Shown here: positions 1 through 9,391 of the stretch, in pieces
Layout of the letters: each line of letters begins with the position of its first letter
How positions within the stretch are numbered: position 1 is the stretch's first letter
Assembly (NCBI RefSeq): GCF_030406905.1
Contig: NZ_CP129137.1
Coordinates: forward strand, 2,731,001 to 2,795,000
Length of the DNA: 64,000 bases
Source of the DNA: Streptomyces sp. HUAS CB01
GTDB lineage: Bacteria; Actinomycetota; Actinomycetes; Streptomycetales; Streptomycetaceae
Direction of reading: 5' to 3'
Notes under the pieces: generated by a model
Databases searched by the model: none
Seen by the model: the letters and a program-made list of their open reading frames with translations, nothing else
What the model was told of the DNA's origin: nothing
Program-made: the position numbers and the translations under genes

Positions 1-1644
1 CGCCGGCCGGGGCAGTCGGCCGCTGGGCGTACCCAGCTCGGCGGCCAGGTCGTCGAGCTCCTCGGGGAGTCCCTCCGCACCGCGCACCGCCGCCTCCCGC
101 ACGGCCTGCGCCCACGGAGCCGGCAGCCCGTGGGCCGCGTCGTCGACCACCGTCCGTACCGCCTGCTCGACCCGCTGACGGGCCGTGAGCTCCTCCTCCG
201 CCGGTTGCGCGGGCTGGGGCAGACCCCCGCCGGGCATACGGACGCGCTCGTACCAGCGCCACAGCCGCAGCCACGGCGTGCCGCAGGCCCGTCCGGCGTT
301 CCTGCGCCAATGGCGCTCGGCCTCCTCGCCGACGGCGGTGGCGCCGACCGCGTTCGCCAGCCGGGCCGTGAAGTCGTCGCGGGCGCGCTCGCTGAGGCCG
401 GGCCGGCCGTCGGCCACGTACATGGACCGCAACCGGCCCGCCGCCGCGTCGATGTCGGCGGAGACACGACGGGCCGCGGCGGTCTTCTCCTGGACCAGCC
501 GCCCGAGCAGCTCGCGCAGCTCGCCGACGCCCTCACCGGTCAGAGCCGACAGCGCGAGCACGGTCGCGCCCGGCTCGCCGTGCTCGCCGACCGCCATCCC
601 GTCCTCGTCGAGCAGCCTGCGCAGATCGTCCAGCACCTGGTCGGCGGCGTCGCCCGGCAGTCGGTCGATCTGGTTGAGGACGACGAAGGTGATCTCGGCG
701 TGGCCCGCGAGCGGCCGCAGATAGCGCTCGTGGAGTGCCGCGTCCGCGTACTTCTCCGGGTCGACGACCCAGATGACCGCGTCGACCAGCTTAAGCACCC
801 GGTCGACCTGTTCCCGGTGGACCGTCATCGCCGAGTCGTGGTCGGGGAGGTCCACCAGGACGAGGCCCTGCAGTGCCTCGTCTCCGCTGCCCCCGGCGAG
901 GGGCCTGCGGCGCAGCCGGGGCGGGATGGCCAGCCGGTCGAGCAGCCCGGCGGCCCCCTCGGACCAGCTCAGGGAGATCGGCGCGGACGTCGTCGGACGG
1001 CGCAGCCCGGTCTCCGAAATCGGCACCCCGGCCAGGGCGTTGAAGAGCGTCGACTTTCCGCTGCCGGAGGCGCCCGCGATGGCGACGACGGTGTGCCGGG
1101 CCGACAACTGCTGTCGCGCCGCCGCCTCGTCGAGCACCCGGCCCGCCTCGGCCAGGGCCTTCTCGTCGAGTCGGGTACGGGAGAGCCCGACGAGTTCGCG
1201 GAGCGCGTCCAGCCTGCTGCGCAGGGGGGCGGCGTACGGGCCGCCGATGGGGACGTGCCGTTCCTCGCCGACCAGCGAGCCGTCCTCCCCGGCGAGCTCC
1301 GACGGGTCGACCGCGCGGCGGGCGATGAGACCGTCGGCCCATTGCTCCCCTTCGCCGTCGTCGGGAGCGCCGGGCGACCGCCCGTCCTCGCTCTTCTCCA
1401 CGGTCCGTGACGACGGGGACGTGTCCCCGGCGTCATCGGAGCTCCCGTGCTCGCCGTCGGGACGGGCCTCCTCGCCCAGCCGGCCGACTGCCCCCGGGGG
1501 CCCGCCCGGCGCAGTGCCGGCCGCGGCGCCTTCCTGCGCCCCCGGCTCGCTCTCCGTCCCGGACGCGTCCCCGGACGCCTTCCCGGTTCCGGTCCCCGAG
1601 CGACGGCCCTCGGTCTCGCCAGTGACTGCGGTCACCGCGGTCAC
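1..1644 (-). CDS. Dynamin-like/YfjP-type GTPase, C-terminus cut by window edge
   Basis: The frame is open from a GTG at 1644 to base 1, so 548 codons are visible and the C-terminus is missing. The GTG overlaps the TGA of the upstream GTPase in a GTGA junction, with AAGGAGA just upstream, so the two are translationally coupled. Residues 1 to about 110 are low-complexity (Gly, Pro, Asp, Glu) and probably disordered. A P-loop GASGSGKST lies at about 191-199, followed by a Walker B-like VDLPDHDS and a LNQIDRL stretch like the G4 NKxD motif. These are marks of a large GTPase. The arrangement recalls the DynA/DynB dynamin-like pair of Streptomyces, which stabilises sporulation septa; this would be the DynB partner. 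That assignment is inference. A membrane anchor, expected in the missing part, cannot be checked. Confidence 0.8.
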   Translation of the reverse strand, partial: MTAVTAVTGETEGRRSGTGTGKASGDASGTESEPGAQEGAAAGTAPGGPPGAVGRLGEEARPDGEHGSSDDAGDTSPSSRTVEKSEDGRSPGAPDDGEGEQWADGLIARRAVDPSELAGEDGSLVGEERHVPIGGPYAAPLRSRLDALRELVGLSRTRLDEKALAEAGRVLDEAAARQQLSARHTVVAIAGASGSGKSTLFNALAGVPISETGLRRPTTSAPISLSWSEGAAGLLDRLAIPPRLRRRPLAGGSGDEALQGLVLVDLPDHDSAMTVHREQVDRVLKLVDAVIWVVDPEKYADAALHERYLRPLAGHAEITFVVLNQIDRLPGDAADQVLDDLRRLLDEDGMAVGEHGEPGATVLALSALTGEGVGELRELLGRLVQEKTAAARRVSADIDAAAGRLRSMYVADGRPGLSERARDDFTARLANAVGATAVGEEAERHWRRNAGRACGTPWLRLWRWYERVRMPGGGLPQPAQPAEEELTARQRVEQAVRTVVDDAAHGLPAPWAQAVREAAVRGAEGLPEELDDLAAELGTPSGRLPRPA

Positions 1645-3269
1645 CTCTCCTTCTGCAGTACGGACAGCGCGGCGATCAGCTCGGCCTGCGGCTCCGGGCA
1701 CAGTTCGAGGGAGTCGAGCGGCGCGAGGCGCCGGTCGCGCTCCTCGTTCATGACACGTTCGATGCAGGTGGTGACGAGCTCCCCGCCCCTGTCGCGCAGC
1801 CTGAGCGCGCCCTGGGCGCCCATCCGCTCCGCCAGCATCTCCCCCGCGGCCCTGGCCCGCCTGCCGCCGAGCAGAGCGGTGGCGAGCAGTGCGGCGACCG
1901 TCTCCGGGTCGGGGGCCGCTGAGCGTTCCATCGCGCGGACCTCCTCCTCGGCGAGCTCCTCGATGACCCGCCGCCAGCGCCGTACGGCCATGCCGATGCG
2001 CTCGGGGGTCTCCCCGTCGGCGCGTGCGTGCCGGGCGAGTGCGGGCCCGGCCGGTTCGCGCCGCCATGACTCGTGGAGCCGCTCGTCCGCGGCGGCGACG
2101 GCGCACTGCAGCAGCGCGGTCAGGCTCTCCGCCAGCGCGTCGAGGAGTTCACCCGCCGAGCTGTCGCGCGGATAACCCCGCCATCGCGTCCGGGCGTCCC
2201 CTGCGAGGACGGAGCCGCGCTGCACCTGCTTGCGCACCCGCTCGGTCTCCACGCCGTATGCCGCCTCGACCGCGGCGGAGAGGCGCACGGCGGCGGCGTA
2301 CTGCGCGGCCACGGCACCCGCGAGCTCCGGCATCCGGACGTTCAGCGAGTCGATGACACCGGCCGCGGTGCGGACGACCGTCTGCTGGCGCGCGGCGGGG
2401 TCCAGTGCCCGGTGCGCCAGCCAGTCGCGGAGCGCGGCGACCGCGGTGTCCGGGAGCAGCCCCCGGCCACCGCCCGCGGACTCGGGCAGCTCCGGGATCG
2501 TGAAGCGCGGTACGTGCCCGAGCCCCGCCTTCGTCAGCAGGGCCGCGTACTGCCGGGACACCTCGTTGATCACCTGGTGCGGCACCCGGTCGAGCACGGT
2601 CACGAGCATGGCGTCGTACTCCTTGGCCGTGCGGAGCAGATGCCAGGGGACGGCGTCCGCGTACCGGGAGGCCGTGGTGACCATGACCCAGACGTCGGCT
2701 GCGCAGATCAGCTCGGCGGCCATGATCCGGTTCTCGACGACGAGGGAGTCGATGTCGGGCGCGTCGAGCAGGGCCAGCCCCGGCGGCAGCGACGCCGCGG
2801 TCTCGATCCGCAGCGCCCTCTCCTCCGGCTTGGTCTTGGTCTTCGTCCGGCCGCGCACGGCTCCGGGCGACTGCTCCGTCTCGTCCTGCTGCGGCAGCCA
2901 GACGCGGGTGAAGTTCGGCAGTACGCGCGTATCGGCGAACCAGGGGCGATCGTCGGGGTGGCAGACGAGGACGGGTGTGCGGGTGGTCGGCCTCAGCACC
3001 CCCGCCTCGGTCACCCGCCGCCCGACAAGGGAGTTGACCAGCGTGGACTTGCCGGCGCCCGTCGACCCGCCGATGACCGCGAGCAGCGGCGCGTCGGGGT
3101 TTTTCAGCCGGGGCACCAGATAGTCGTCGAGCTGCGCGAGCAGCTCGGCTCTCGTCTGCCGCGCCCGCGGAGCACCTGGAAGGGGGAGTGGAAGACGCAC
3201 GGCTGCGACTCGGTCGCGCAGGGCGGAGAGTGCGTCGATGAGCTGAGGCCGTACTTCCATGGTCACCAC
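1641..3269 (-). CDS. Dynamin family GTPase
   Basis: A 542-residue GTPase with a P-loop [10 protein letters not shown] at about 67-76, a following Thr-rich switch region (RPTTRTPV), a LLDAPDIDS Walker B-like segment and VTVLDRVP in the G4 position. The C-terminal half is long, helical and Arg/Ala/Glu-rich, as in bacterial dynamin-like stalks. It overlaps the next GTPase gene by 4 bases, giving a two-gene GTPase operon. The start is GTG 3269; ATG 3260 in frame is an alternative. Paired GTPases with this order and size match the Streptomyces DynA/DynB system, which acts at the membrane in cell division, but I infer the role from architecture only. Confidence 0.82.
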   Translation of the reverse strand: MVTMEVRPQLIDALSALRDRVAAVRLPLPLPGAPRARQTRAELLAQLDDYLVPRLKNPDAPLLAVIGGSTGAGKSTLVNSLVGRRVTEAGVLRPTTRTPVLVCHPDDRPWFADTRVLPNFTRVWLPQQDETEQSPGAVRGRTKTKTKPEERALRIETAASLPPGLALLDAPDIDSLVVENRIMAAELICAADVWVMVTTASRYADAVPWHLLRTAKEYDAMLVTVLDRVPHQVINEVSRQYAALLTKAGLGHVPRFTIPELPESAGGGRGLLPDTAVAALRDWLAHRALDPAARQQTVVRTAAGVIDSLNVRMPELAGAVAAQYAAAVRLSAAVEAAYGVETERVRKQVQRGSVLAGDARTRWRGYPRDSSAGELLDALAESLTALLQCAVAAADERLHESWRREPAGPALARHARADGETPERIGMAVRRWRRVIEELAEEEVRAMERSAAPDPETVAALLATALLGGRRARAAGEMLAERMGAQGALRLRDRGGELVTTCIERVMNEERDRRLAPLDSLELCPEPQAELIAALSVLQKER

Positions 3270-3574
3270 ATGCGAAGAATGCCCAACTTTAGAGGTTTTT
3301 TGAAGCGTATGAGCCCCCCTGCGCGCCGATCAGGCAGACGGGACAGACGGGACGAGTGGGGCGCAGGCATAACGAGTGCACAACACCCGAGGTGTGACGT
3401 GAAAAAAGCGCTGCGAGAATCGCATCTGCCTGCGATTATCGGTTCGCTTCACCGAACCTCCACATCGTGCCACGCAGGTGAAGCATCCGGGGCAGGGCGA
3501 TCGGAGCCCTATCCTTGTCCCGGCAAGGTCACGGCCGACCCACCAGGGGCTCCAGGCCACCGAGGCCACATCGG
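3270..3574. other. Intergenic region between GTPase operon and tRNA-Arg
   Basis: About 305 bases without a supported gene, noticeably more A/T-rich than the surroundings. It holds several small inverted repeats: ACACC/GGTGT around 3383-3395, TCGCA/TGCGA at 3420-3435 and GGTTCG/CGAACC at 3441-3458. It must carry the promoter of the GTPase operon (minus) and of the tRNA (plus). A TATCCT at about 3510 is a possible -10 box for the tRNA. No protein-coding signal was found. Confidence 0.6.
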
Positions 3575-3647
3575 GCCCCCGTAGCTCAGTGGATAGAGCA
3601 GGCGCCTTCTAAGCGCTTGGCCGCAGGTTCGAGTCCTGCCGGGGGCG
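3575..3647 (+). tRNA. tRNA-Arg (anticodon TCT)
   Basis: A 73-nt cloverleaf can be folded by eye: acceptor GCCCCCG pairs with CGGGGGC, the D-arm is GCTC...GAGC, the anticodon stem is GGCGC/GCGCT with loop CTTCTAA (anticodon TCT, reading AGA), and the T-arm is GCAGG-TTCGAGT-CCTGC. The discriminator base is G and the CCA end is not encoded. AGA is a rare codon in this genome type. A strong hairpin terminator follows within 20 bases. No integrase or duplicated tRNA 3' end was seen nearby. Confidence 0.97.
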
Positions 3648-3666
3648 CACAGCGCGTACGGCCCGC

Positions 3667-3689
3667 AGGCCCTCCCACCGGGAGGGCCT
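3667..3689 (+). terminator. Terminator after tRNA-Arg
   Basis: A 10-bp perfect stem (AGGCCCTCCC/GGGAGGGCCT) with a 3-base loop, followed by TTCTTGCT. It lies 20 bases after the tRNA gene and is oriented to end its transcript. Confidence 0.85.
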
Positions 3690-3763
3690 TCTTGCTGGTC
3701 AGGGGGACTTTAGCGGGCGGGTGGTAGTGGACGCGTAAGCGCCGGACACCAACACGGCGTGCC

Positions 3764-4174
3764 CTACTCGCGGGCGGCCGCCCCGGCCCCGTGTCGTTTC
3801 GCGGAGGCGATCACGGCGGACACGGCGGTGGTCGCGACGAGGCTCCCCACCATCACCATCCCCGCACCGACCGCGTAGAGGCCGCTGGCGTCGTCCGACC
3901 AGTCGACGAAGGCGGCGGCGGTCAGGCCGGCCGTGGTGCCCAGCACGGCGCCTGCGATGTGGCCCCGGGACGCGGCCCAGTACACCGGCGCCGACAGGGT
4001 CAGTACCAGGCCGATCACCTGCCACGCCTGGTACGGGCCGGTCGTCGTGCCATCGGGGTGCACGTCACGGTGCTGGTCCCAGCCCAGCCAGACGGCCCAC
4101 AGCGCCGACGCCGCGAGGGCCGGCACGGCGAACCCCGGCAACCGGGGAACCAACTTCAGGAGTCGTTGTCGCAT
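3764..4174 (-). CDS. Small membrane protein of unknown function
   Basis: A 136-residue protein. After a basic N-terminus (MRQRLLKLVPR) there are about four hydrophobic segments, near residues 14-32, 50-66, 72-90 and 97-118, so an integral membrane protein is likely. The short hydrophilic loop contains GWDQHRDVHPDGTTTG. The C-terminus is basic and Ala/Gly-rich (AKRHGAGAAARE). I do not recognise a family. The gene stands alone, downstream of the convergent tRNA and diverging from a degraded epoxide hydrolase gene. Confidence 0.6.
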   Translation of the reverse strand: MRQRLLKLVPRLPGFAVPALAASALWAVWLGWDQHRDVHPDGTTTGPYQAWQVIGLVLTLSAPVYWAASRGHIAGAVLGTTAGLTAAAFVDWSDDASGLYAVGAGMVMVGSLVATTAVSAVIASAKRHGAGAAARE

Positions 4175-4214
4175 GGCCCGAGCCTTCCGGCACGCTCCGC
4201 CGACAGGCCAGAGC

Positions 4215-4693
4215 GCACGTACTCAGTCCCGTCCGAGTACTTCGACCGGTACGCCTACGTCATGGGATCCCGCCCGCAGTCCCTCGCCGCACTCGCGGAC
4301 TCCCCCGTCGGCCTCGCCGCCTTCCTCCTCGACCACGACCGCGACAGCCTCGCCCTGATCAGCCGCTCCTTCGCGGGCCACGACGAGGGCCTCACCCGCG
4401 ACGACGTGCTGGACAACATGACCCTGTTCCGGCTGACCAACACCGCCCTGCCCGCCGCGCGCCTGTACGCCGAGAACACCGCCCCCTTCTTCGGCGCCAA
4501 GGGCGTCACCCTCCCCGTCACCGTCAGCGTCTGTCCCGACGAGCTCTACCAGGCGCCGCTCAGCTGGGCCCAGCAGGCCTACCCAAACCTGGTCCAGTAC
4601 AACTGGCTGCCCAAGGGTGGCCACTTCGCCGCCTGGGAGCAGCCGGAGCTCTTCGTCCAGGAAGTCCGCACCGGTCTCCGGTCGCTCCGCTAG
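4215..4693 (+). pseudogene. Truncated epoxide hydrolase (C-terminal remnant)
   Basis: From about 4215 the frame ending at 4693 encodes the last 155 or so residues of an epoxide-hydrolase-type alpha/beta hydrolase. The conserved block RPQSLAALADSPVGLAA is followed by LLDHDRDS, a cap/helix region, then LPKGGHFAAWEQPELF, which carries the catalytic His of the triad. The N-terminal half with the HGWP oxyanion segment and the nucleophile Asp is missing: upstream of about 4215 this frame turns into low-quality sequence overlapping the divergent gene. No start codon with a ribosome site precedes the homologous part. It is most likely a decayed fragment. Its position just beyond a tRNA gene would fit an old rearrangement. 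Confidence 0.75.
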
Positions 4694-4805
4694 ACCACCC
4701 CTCCGCCGCCTCCGTCAGGCGAGGGGCGGGCCCGGCACCCACGCGGTGCGCCAGCGGGCGTGAGCGGGGAGAGGACCGGCGGTGCCGGCCGTCCCGGGTC
4801 CGCGT

Positions 4806-5417
4806 TCAGGGAGCCGGTCTCGGCGCGAGCAGTTCGAGCGCCTCCTCCCAGCGGAACACATCGGCACCACCGGTCTCCGGCCGCGCGGACGGCTCATGGG
4901 AACCGATCAGCACACCCATCTCCCGCAGCCGGTCCAGGCTCTGGCGGTAGGCGGGGTGGGCGGCCTGGGCCGCGTTGAGGCACGGCAGCACGGCGATCGG
5001 GACGCCGGAGCCGTACGCCTCGCACAGGATGCCCAGGGCCAGGGTGTCGGAGATCCCGGCCGCCCACTTGTTGAGGGTGTTGAAGGTGGCCGGGGCCACC
5101 GCTATCGCGTCCGGGGGAGGCAGCGGGCGCGGGTCGCCGGGCCGTCGCCAGGCCGAGCGGACCGGGTGGCCCGTCAGGGCCTCGACGGCGTCCCGGTCGA
5201 TGAAGTCCAGGGCCTGGGGGGTGGCGACGACCCCGACGTCCCAGCTCCGTTCCTGCGCCGCGGTGATGAGCTTGCCGACGCCTCCCGCGACCCCCGCGGC
5301 GCAGACGACGACGTACAGGACCGGCTTCCCGCGGGACCCGGACCGCCCGGGGGCGGCGTGCTGCGCGGGCCGGCCTGACGGCACGGGTTCGCTGGGCTGG
5401 TTCGGCTGGTCGCTCAC
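4806..5417 (-). CDS. Flavoprotein (CoaC/PPC-decarboxylase-like fold)
   Basis: A 203-residue protein from GTG 5417, preceded by GGGGGAC. A 35-residue Pro/Ser-rich leader is followed by the Rossmann-like flavoprotein core: LYVVVCAAGVAGG, then SWDVGVVATPQALDFID, then the signature VAPATFNTLNKWAAGI. This is typical of the flavoprotein superfamily that includes phosphopantothenoylcysteine decarboxylase and lantibiotic Cys decarboxylases, which bind FMN at that motif. The protein is single-domain and lacks the synthetase half of CoaBC. The substrate is unknown. A longer reading up to 5714 is open, but its residues are Arg/Pro-rich and look non-coding. Confidence 0.82.
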   Translation of the reverse strand: MSDQPNQPSEPVPSGRPAQHAAPGRSGSRGKPVLYVVVCAAGVAGGVGKLITAAQERSWDVGVVATPQALDFIDRDAVEALTGHPVRSAWRRPGDPRPLPPPDAIAVAPATFNTLNKWAAGISDTLALGILCEAYGSGVPIAVLPCLNAAQAAHPAYRQSLDRLREMGVLIGSHEPSARPETGGADVFRWEEALELLAPRPAP

Positions 5418-5604
5418 GTGGGTCCCCCGGTCGGCGGCTGAGGCGGTACGGCTGCAGGCAGGGTAAGCGCACCGGTGACGCCGCCCGTACGGCCGTGCCC
5501 GACGGGACGGAGACGCGGATGCGTTCGCCGACAACGGCAGCCGCCGCCGGGACGGCGGTCGCCGGGGCCGCCCGCTCCCCGGCCCTGCGGTACGGCCGGC
5601 CACG

Positions 5605-6909
5605 TCAGACCGTCGGGTCCCGTTCCCTCCCGTGCGCGGACGCCTCTGCCTCCGGCGGCTCCGCTTCCCCCGGTGCGTCCGGCGAGTCCCCGGCTTCCGG
5701 GTCCGGGGACGCACCCCGCGCCGTCGCCCGCTCGACCAGCAGCGCCGCGACCGCGGCGGCGAGCGACGCCAGACCGCCCACCACCAGCCCGGAACGGGCG
5801 CCGAAACGCTCGGCGAGCCAGCCGGTGCCCAGGGCGCCCAGCGGCGTGGACCCCTGGACGATCAAGGTGTACAGCGCCATGACCCGGCCGCGGTAGCGCG
5901 GGTCGCTGCCCAGCTGGATGCGGTGGTTCGCCGCCTGGACGAAGTAGATCGAGGCGAAACCGGTGAGCGCGAGCAGCACCATGGCGGCCATGAAACCCGG
6001 CGACCAGCCCGCCACCGTCTCCAGCACCCCGAACAGGAGCGCCGACACGACCACCGTCCGGCCGGACGGGCGGCCGCGGCGCGCGGTGGTGACGAGGGCG
6101 GCCGCGAGCGAGCCGGCCGCGAACGCCGTGGTCAGCAGCCCGAACGCATCCGCGTCCGCCCCGAAGACGGTCTTCGCCAGCAGCGGGAGGGTGAGCTGGA
6201 AGTTCAGCCCGCACAGACCCACGACCCCGAGCAGCGCGAGTGGCAGCACCAGATCCGGCCGGGCCAGCACATGGCGCAGCCCGTCCACGATCCGCGCCCG
6301 GCTCTCCGGGGCGCTTCGGTACAGCTCCTCGGGACGCATCATGCGCAGCGCCACCACCGTCGCCAGATAGCTCGCCGCGTTGAGCAGCATCACCCAGCCC
6401 GTGCCCAGGGTGGCGATCATCAGCCCGGCCAGGGCCGGTCCGACGACACGGGCGGTGCTGAAGTACGCGGCACTCAGGGCCGAGGCGTTCGGGAGCAGTT
6501 CCGCCCCCACCATCTCGCTGACGAACGACACCCGGGCGGGCACCTCGACCGCGTTGACGACGCCGAGGGCCAGGGCGAACAGGCCGATGTGCCACAGGCG
6601 TACCGCCCCGCTCAGCACGAGCGCGGCGAGCAGCAGGGCGAGGACCGCCGAGACCGCGTTGGCCACCGTGAGCAGGAGCCGCTTGTCGTGGCGGTCCGCC
6701 AGGCGCCCGCCGAGGAGGGTGAGGAGGAGCAGCGGGGCGAACTGCAGGGCCGTCACCACGCCGAGCGCACCGGCGGAGTCGTCCGTCAGGGCGAGAACCA
6801 GCCAGTCCTGGGCGACGATCATCATCCAGGTGCCGGCCACGGACACGACCTGGCCGGCGGCGAAGAGCCGGAAGTTGCGTACCGTCAGCGAACGGAACGG
6901 GCCCGTCAC
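5605..6909 (-). CDS. MFS transporter, EntS-like
   Basis: A 434-residue transporter with about 12 hydrophobic segments. It opens with the family-typical FRSLTVRNFRLFAAGQ and has a RLADRHDKR loop between TM2 and TM3, the MFS motif A position. It resembles the MFS_3 drug/siderophore exporter branch (EntS-like). The last 45 residues form an acidic, Pro/Ala/Glu-rich cytoplasmic tail. The gene sits 3 bases below the alpha/beta hydrolase stop and on the same strand, so the two are probably co-transcribed. The substrate cannot be told. Confidence 0.85.
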   Translation of the reverse strand: MTGPFRSLTVRNFRLFAAGQVVSVAGTWMMIVAQDWLVLALTDDSAGALGVVTALQFAPLLLLTLLGGRLADRHDKRLLLTVANAVSAVLALLLAALVLSGAVRLWHIGLFALALGVVNAVEVPARVSFVSEMVGAELLPNASALSAAYFSTARVVGPALAGLMIATLGTGWVMLLNAASYLATVVALRMMRPEELYRSAPESRARIVDGLRHVLARPDLVLPLALLGVVGLCGLNFQLTLPLLAKTVFGADADAFGLLTTAFAAGSLAAALVTTARRGRPSGRTVVVSALLFGVLETVAGWSPGFMAAMVLLALTGFASIYFVQAANHRIQLGSDPRYRGRVMALYTLIVQGSTPLGALGTGWLAERFGARSGLVVGGLASLAAAVAALLVERATARGASPDPEAGDSPDAPGEAEPPEAEASAHGRERDPTV

Positions 6910-6912
6910 GGA

Positions 6913-7821
6913 TCAGACCGCCGCCGCGTGCTCGGGCGGCGCGCCGGACACGTCCCGCCCGCCGCCGGCGGACTGCAGGCACTCCTCCAGGAAGCCCAGC
7001 GCCCGCAGGTGGTAGGCGCGCGCCGCCCATCCGAGGCTGATGTTGTGGCCCGCGCCCGGCAGCCGGTCCACCACGGTCCGCGGCGCGGCGAGCTGCGCGG
7101 TCAGCTCGGCGACGGCCTCCTCGTCATGGCGCCACCACGCCTCGAACTCGGCGAAGGTCAGCCGGACGGGTACGCGGACGTCGGCGGCGACTGCGGGGAA
7201 CTCCTCGGGCCAGCGGGCCGCTTCGGCGCGCTCCCGCGCCGGCATCCCGGCCACGACCGAGGCGGCGGTGGTGAAGGTCTCCGGCGGGTAGAGGCTGAGC
7301 GGCCCCCAGTTCAGCCTGCGGCTTCCGTGGCCGCCCTCGTCGGGCAGTTCCTCCGGGGTGACGTCGTAGCGGTGGCCGCAGCCGGAGACGTCCAGCCCGA
7401 GCAGCAGGTCGTGGACGCCCCGCGCGGCCGCCGTCAGCGCGAGCTTGCCGCCGTAGGAATGTGCGAGCAGGAACAGGCCCGCGCCATGGGGGTGGACGGA
7501 GGTGAAGCCGCGCAGCGCGGCGCTCAGCGAGGTGGCCTGCTCGGCCAGGGTCTGGCCCTCCGGCAGCCGTTCGGCGGAGGCTCCGTAGCCGGGGCGGTCC
7601 AGTGCGAGGACGGTGTAGCCGAGGCGGGCGCCGAGCGTGAGCAGGGACAGGCCGGGGTCCGCCTGGCCGTCGAAGTAGCCGGCGTTCATGCCCCCGCCGT
7701 GCAGGGCGACGACCGTGGCGCGCGGGGTCCCGGCGGGGACGGCCAGCAGGGCGGAGAGCGGCAGGCCGTCGGCGTCCAGGGTGATGCGCCGCACTCCTCG
7801 GGAGTGGAGGGGACGGGACAT
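6913..7821 (-). CDS. Alpha/beta hydrolase
   Basis: A 302-residue hydrolase from ATG 7821, with GAGGAG 6 bases upstream. It shows VVALHGGGMNAGYF (oxyanion HGGG region), LDRPGYGAS, the nucleophile elbow AHSYGGKLA and a late GAGHNISLG with the catalytic His. This is a typical esterase/lipase-like alpha/beta fold. It ends 3 bases before the MFS gene begins, suggesting a hydrolase-exporter pair. A longer open reading to 8064 is Arg/Pro-rich and overlaps repetitive intergenic sequence, so it was not used. Confidence 0.85.
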   Translation of the reverse strand: MSRPLHSRGVRRITLDADGLPLSALLAVPAGTPRATVVALHGGGMNAGYFDGQADPGLSLLTLGARLGYTVLALDRPGYGASAERLPEGQTLAEQATSLSAALRGFTSVHPHGAGLFLLAHSYGGKLALTAAARGVHDLLLGLDVSGCGHRYDVTPEELPDEGGHGSRRLNWGPLSLYPPETFTTAASVVAGMPARERAEAARWPEEFPAVAADVRVPVRLTFAEFEAWWRHDEEAVAELTAQLAAPRTVVDRLPGAGHNISLGWAARAYHLRALGFLEECLQSAGGGRDVSGAPPEHAAAV

Positions 7822-8279
7822 GGCTGCTCCTCGGGAGGGTCGGCGTACGGGACGGGGCGCCGGGTGGGCCCGGAGCCTCACGGGGCGGAGGGCGGCGGGC
7901 CTTCCCGTCGTGGCGGGTGCGCTCCGCGGTGGGCCGCGGACCCGGGTGCGCGGTGGGGCACGGGCGCGGCGCCGCCGTGGGCCGCGGGCGCGGAGCCGTG
8001 CCGGGGTGCGGGGTCCCGGTGTCGGGTGCGGACGGGAAGGAGCACGGGACGACCGTATGCGCATCCCTGTTCACGGCACCGTCACCACGGCACGACCACG
8101 GCGGGGCGGCTCACCCGCTCGGAGCAGCGCGAGTCGCGGGACGCCCGCACGGAGGGCCCCTCGGGCGGGTGGCGCAGGGTGGCTTGTCCGGTTCGGGCGG
8201 GTAGGCAACACGGGGTAACATGCGGGGCTTTGGGGTCCGGATGGATCCGGTGGGGACACGAGCGCAGGAGGAACGACAC
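7822..8279. other. Intergenic region with degenerate GC repeats
   Basis: About 458 bases between divergent genes. The part at about 7910-8030 is built of degenerate GTGGGCCGCGG / GGGCGCGG words and gives Gly/Arg/Pro-only translations in all frames, so I see no gene. Promoters for the hydrolase-MFS pair and for the cupin gene must lie here, but no convincing -35/-10 pair stands out. Confidence 0.5.
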
Positions 8280-8771
8280 ATGGCGCCCACTCCCCGGCCA
8301 GGCGTGCTCGCACTGCTGACCGAACTGACCGGCGATCTGCCCCCGGACCGGGCCGGCGCGCTCTGGCGTCTGGCGGAGGAGTCACGGCAGCTCGACGCGA
8401 ACGTGGTGCGGTTGCCCGCCGGCGGCCGGATCGCCGGGCATGTGGAACCCGATCTGGACGTGCTGCTGTACGTGGCCGCGGGGGACGGGGTGCTCGAACT
8501 GGAGGGCCGGTCTCAGGACGTGGTCGCGGGCTCCGTGGTGTGGCTGCCGCGCGGCAGCCGGCGGGCGCTGCGGGCGGGGCCCGGGGGTCTGGTGCAGCTG
8601 AGCGTTCACCGGCGGCGTCCCGGACTCGCCATCAAGACGGCCGCCGCGACGTCCGAGGGAGGCGAGGCCGCCTGTCTGCTGGACCGGGTCTGCACGGATT
8701 GCGGACGTCTGGCGGTCGAGTCCGACGCCCGGTACTGCAGCCGGTGCGGGGAGGAACTGCCCGGCCGCTGA
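8280..8771 (+). CDS. Cupin-domain protein with C-terminal zinc ribbon
   Basis: A 163-residue protein from ATG 8280, with GCAGGAGGA upstream. Residues of about 30-115 look like a single-domain cupin (RLPAGGRIAGHVEPDLDVLLYVAAGDGVLELEG..., written here in short form as the GRIAGH and GDGVLEL motifs), with one His in the usual metal site. The C-terminus has two CxxC pairs (CTDCGRL and CSRCGEEL), a rubredoxin-like or zinc-ribbon knuckle. The combination suggests a small metal-binding sensor or stress protein. The function is unknown. It converges on the DUF1772 gene. Confidence 0.7.
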   Translation: MAPTPRPGVLALLTELTGDLPPDRAGALWRLAEESRQLDANVVRLPAGGRIAGHVEPDLDVLLYVAAGDGVLELEGRSQDVVAGSVVWLPRGSRRALRAGPGGLVQLSVHRRRPGLAIKTAAATSEGGEAACLLDRVCTDCGRLAVESDARYCSRCGEELPGR

Positions 8772-8800
8772 ACCCGGTCCGGGGGTGCCTTCCCGAGGCG

Positions 8801-9274
8801 TCAGGCCAGCGCGGCGCCGACGAGGAGGACGAACGCGGCCAGGGCCAGGGCGGTACGGATGCGGTGGTAGCGGTTCCACTTGGCCTCGAAGGCGGCGCGG
8901 ACCTCGGAGTCCGGCGACGGTTCCGAGGAGGCCAGCGCGTTGTTCAGCGGAATGTTCCCCGCGATGGTGACGAGGTGGTTCAGCGCGGCGCACACGAGCC
9001 CCGCCGCCACCAGCCACGTCCGGGTGCCCGAGCCGTCCTCGCCCGGCACGGCGAGGGCGGCGGCCGGGAACACGATCACGGTCAGGAAGACGACCAGGAA
9101 CACCGGCCGCGGGACCTCTTCGTTGATCCGGCGCATCGCGGGGACGAACCGGTCGTCGGAGAGCCTGGCGAGCGCGGGCATCACACCGGTCTGGAAGATC
9201 AGCATGAAACCCGCGTACAGACCCGTCGCGATGACGGCCAGGGCGAGCAGCAGGTCGGCCATGGCGCTCATCAT
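8801..9274 (-). CDS. DUF1772 family membrane protein
   Basis: A 157-residue protein with four hydrophobic segments (about 5-28, 55-75, 85-103 and 137-157). The pattern matches DUF1772/anthrone-oxygenase-like membrane proteins: an early YAGFMLIFQTGVMPAL, a central PRPVFLVVFLT, then NIPLNNAL and WNRYHRIRTAL near the end. Such proteins often act as small membrane oxidoreductases, but the substrate here is unknown. The start is ATG 9274; ATG 9271 and 9262 are in frame. Confidence 0.82.
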   Translation of the reverse strand: MMSAMADLLLALAVIATGLYAGFMLIFQTGVMPALARLSDDRFVPAMRRINEEVPRPVFLVVFLTVIVFPAAALAVPGEDGSGTRTWLVAAGLVCAALNHLVTIAGNIPLNNALASSEPSPDSEVRAAFEAKWNRYHRIRTALALAAFVLLVGAALA

Positions 9275-9326
9275 GGCGCCAACCGGGCCGCACCGCAGCC
9301 CACTTGCGGGGCCGCGGTTCGACCGA

Positions 9327-9373
9327 GACGGCGGGCCGGCCCGGTGGAAGGTGCCCTCGACCGGCCCGCCGTC
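9327..9373 (-). terminator. Terminator of vWA lipoprotein gene
   Basis: A 13-bp perfect inverted repeat (GACGGCGGGCCGG / CCGGCCCGCCGTC) with a 21-base loop lies 19 bases beyond the stop of the vWA gene. Confidence 0.65.
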
Positions 9374-9391
9374 GTCCCGTTCCTCCCGGCC

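Noticed and set aside
3575..4693. Integrated element at tRNA-Arg
   Set aside because: No integrase, no second copy of the tRNA 3' end and no mobility gene was found within the following kilobases.
5418..5714. N-terminal extension of the flavoprotein gene
   Set aside because: Arg/Pro-rich translation without conservation; GTG 5417 with GGGGGAC upstream is a better start.
7900..8040. GC-repeat block considered as a gene or CRISPR-like array
   Set aside because: Repeats are degenerate, without spacers, and all frames translate to Gly/Arg/Pro.
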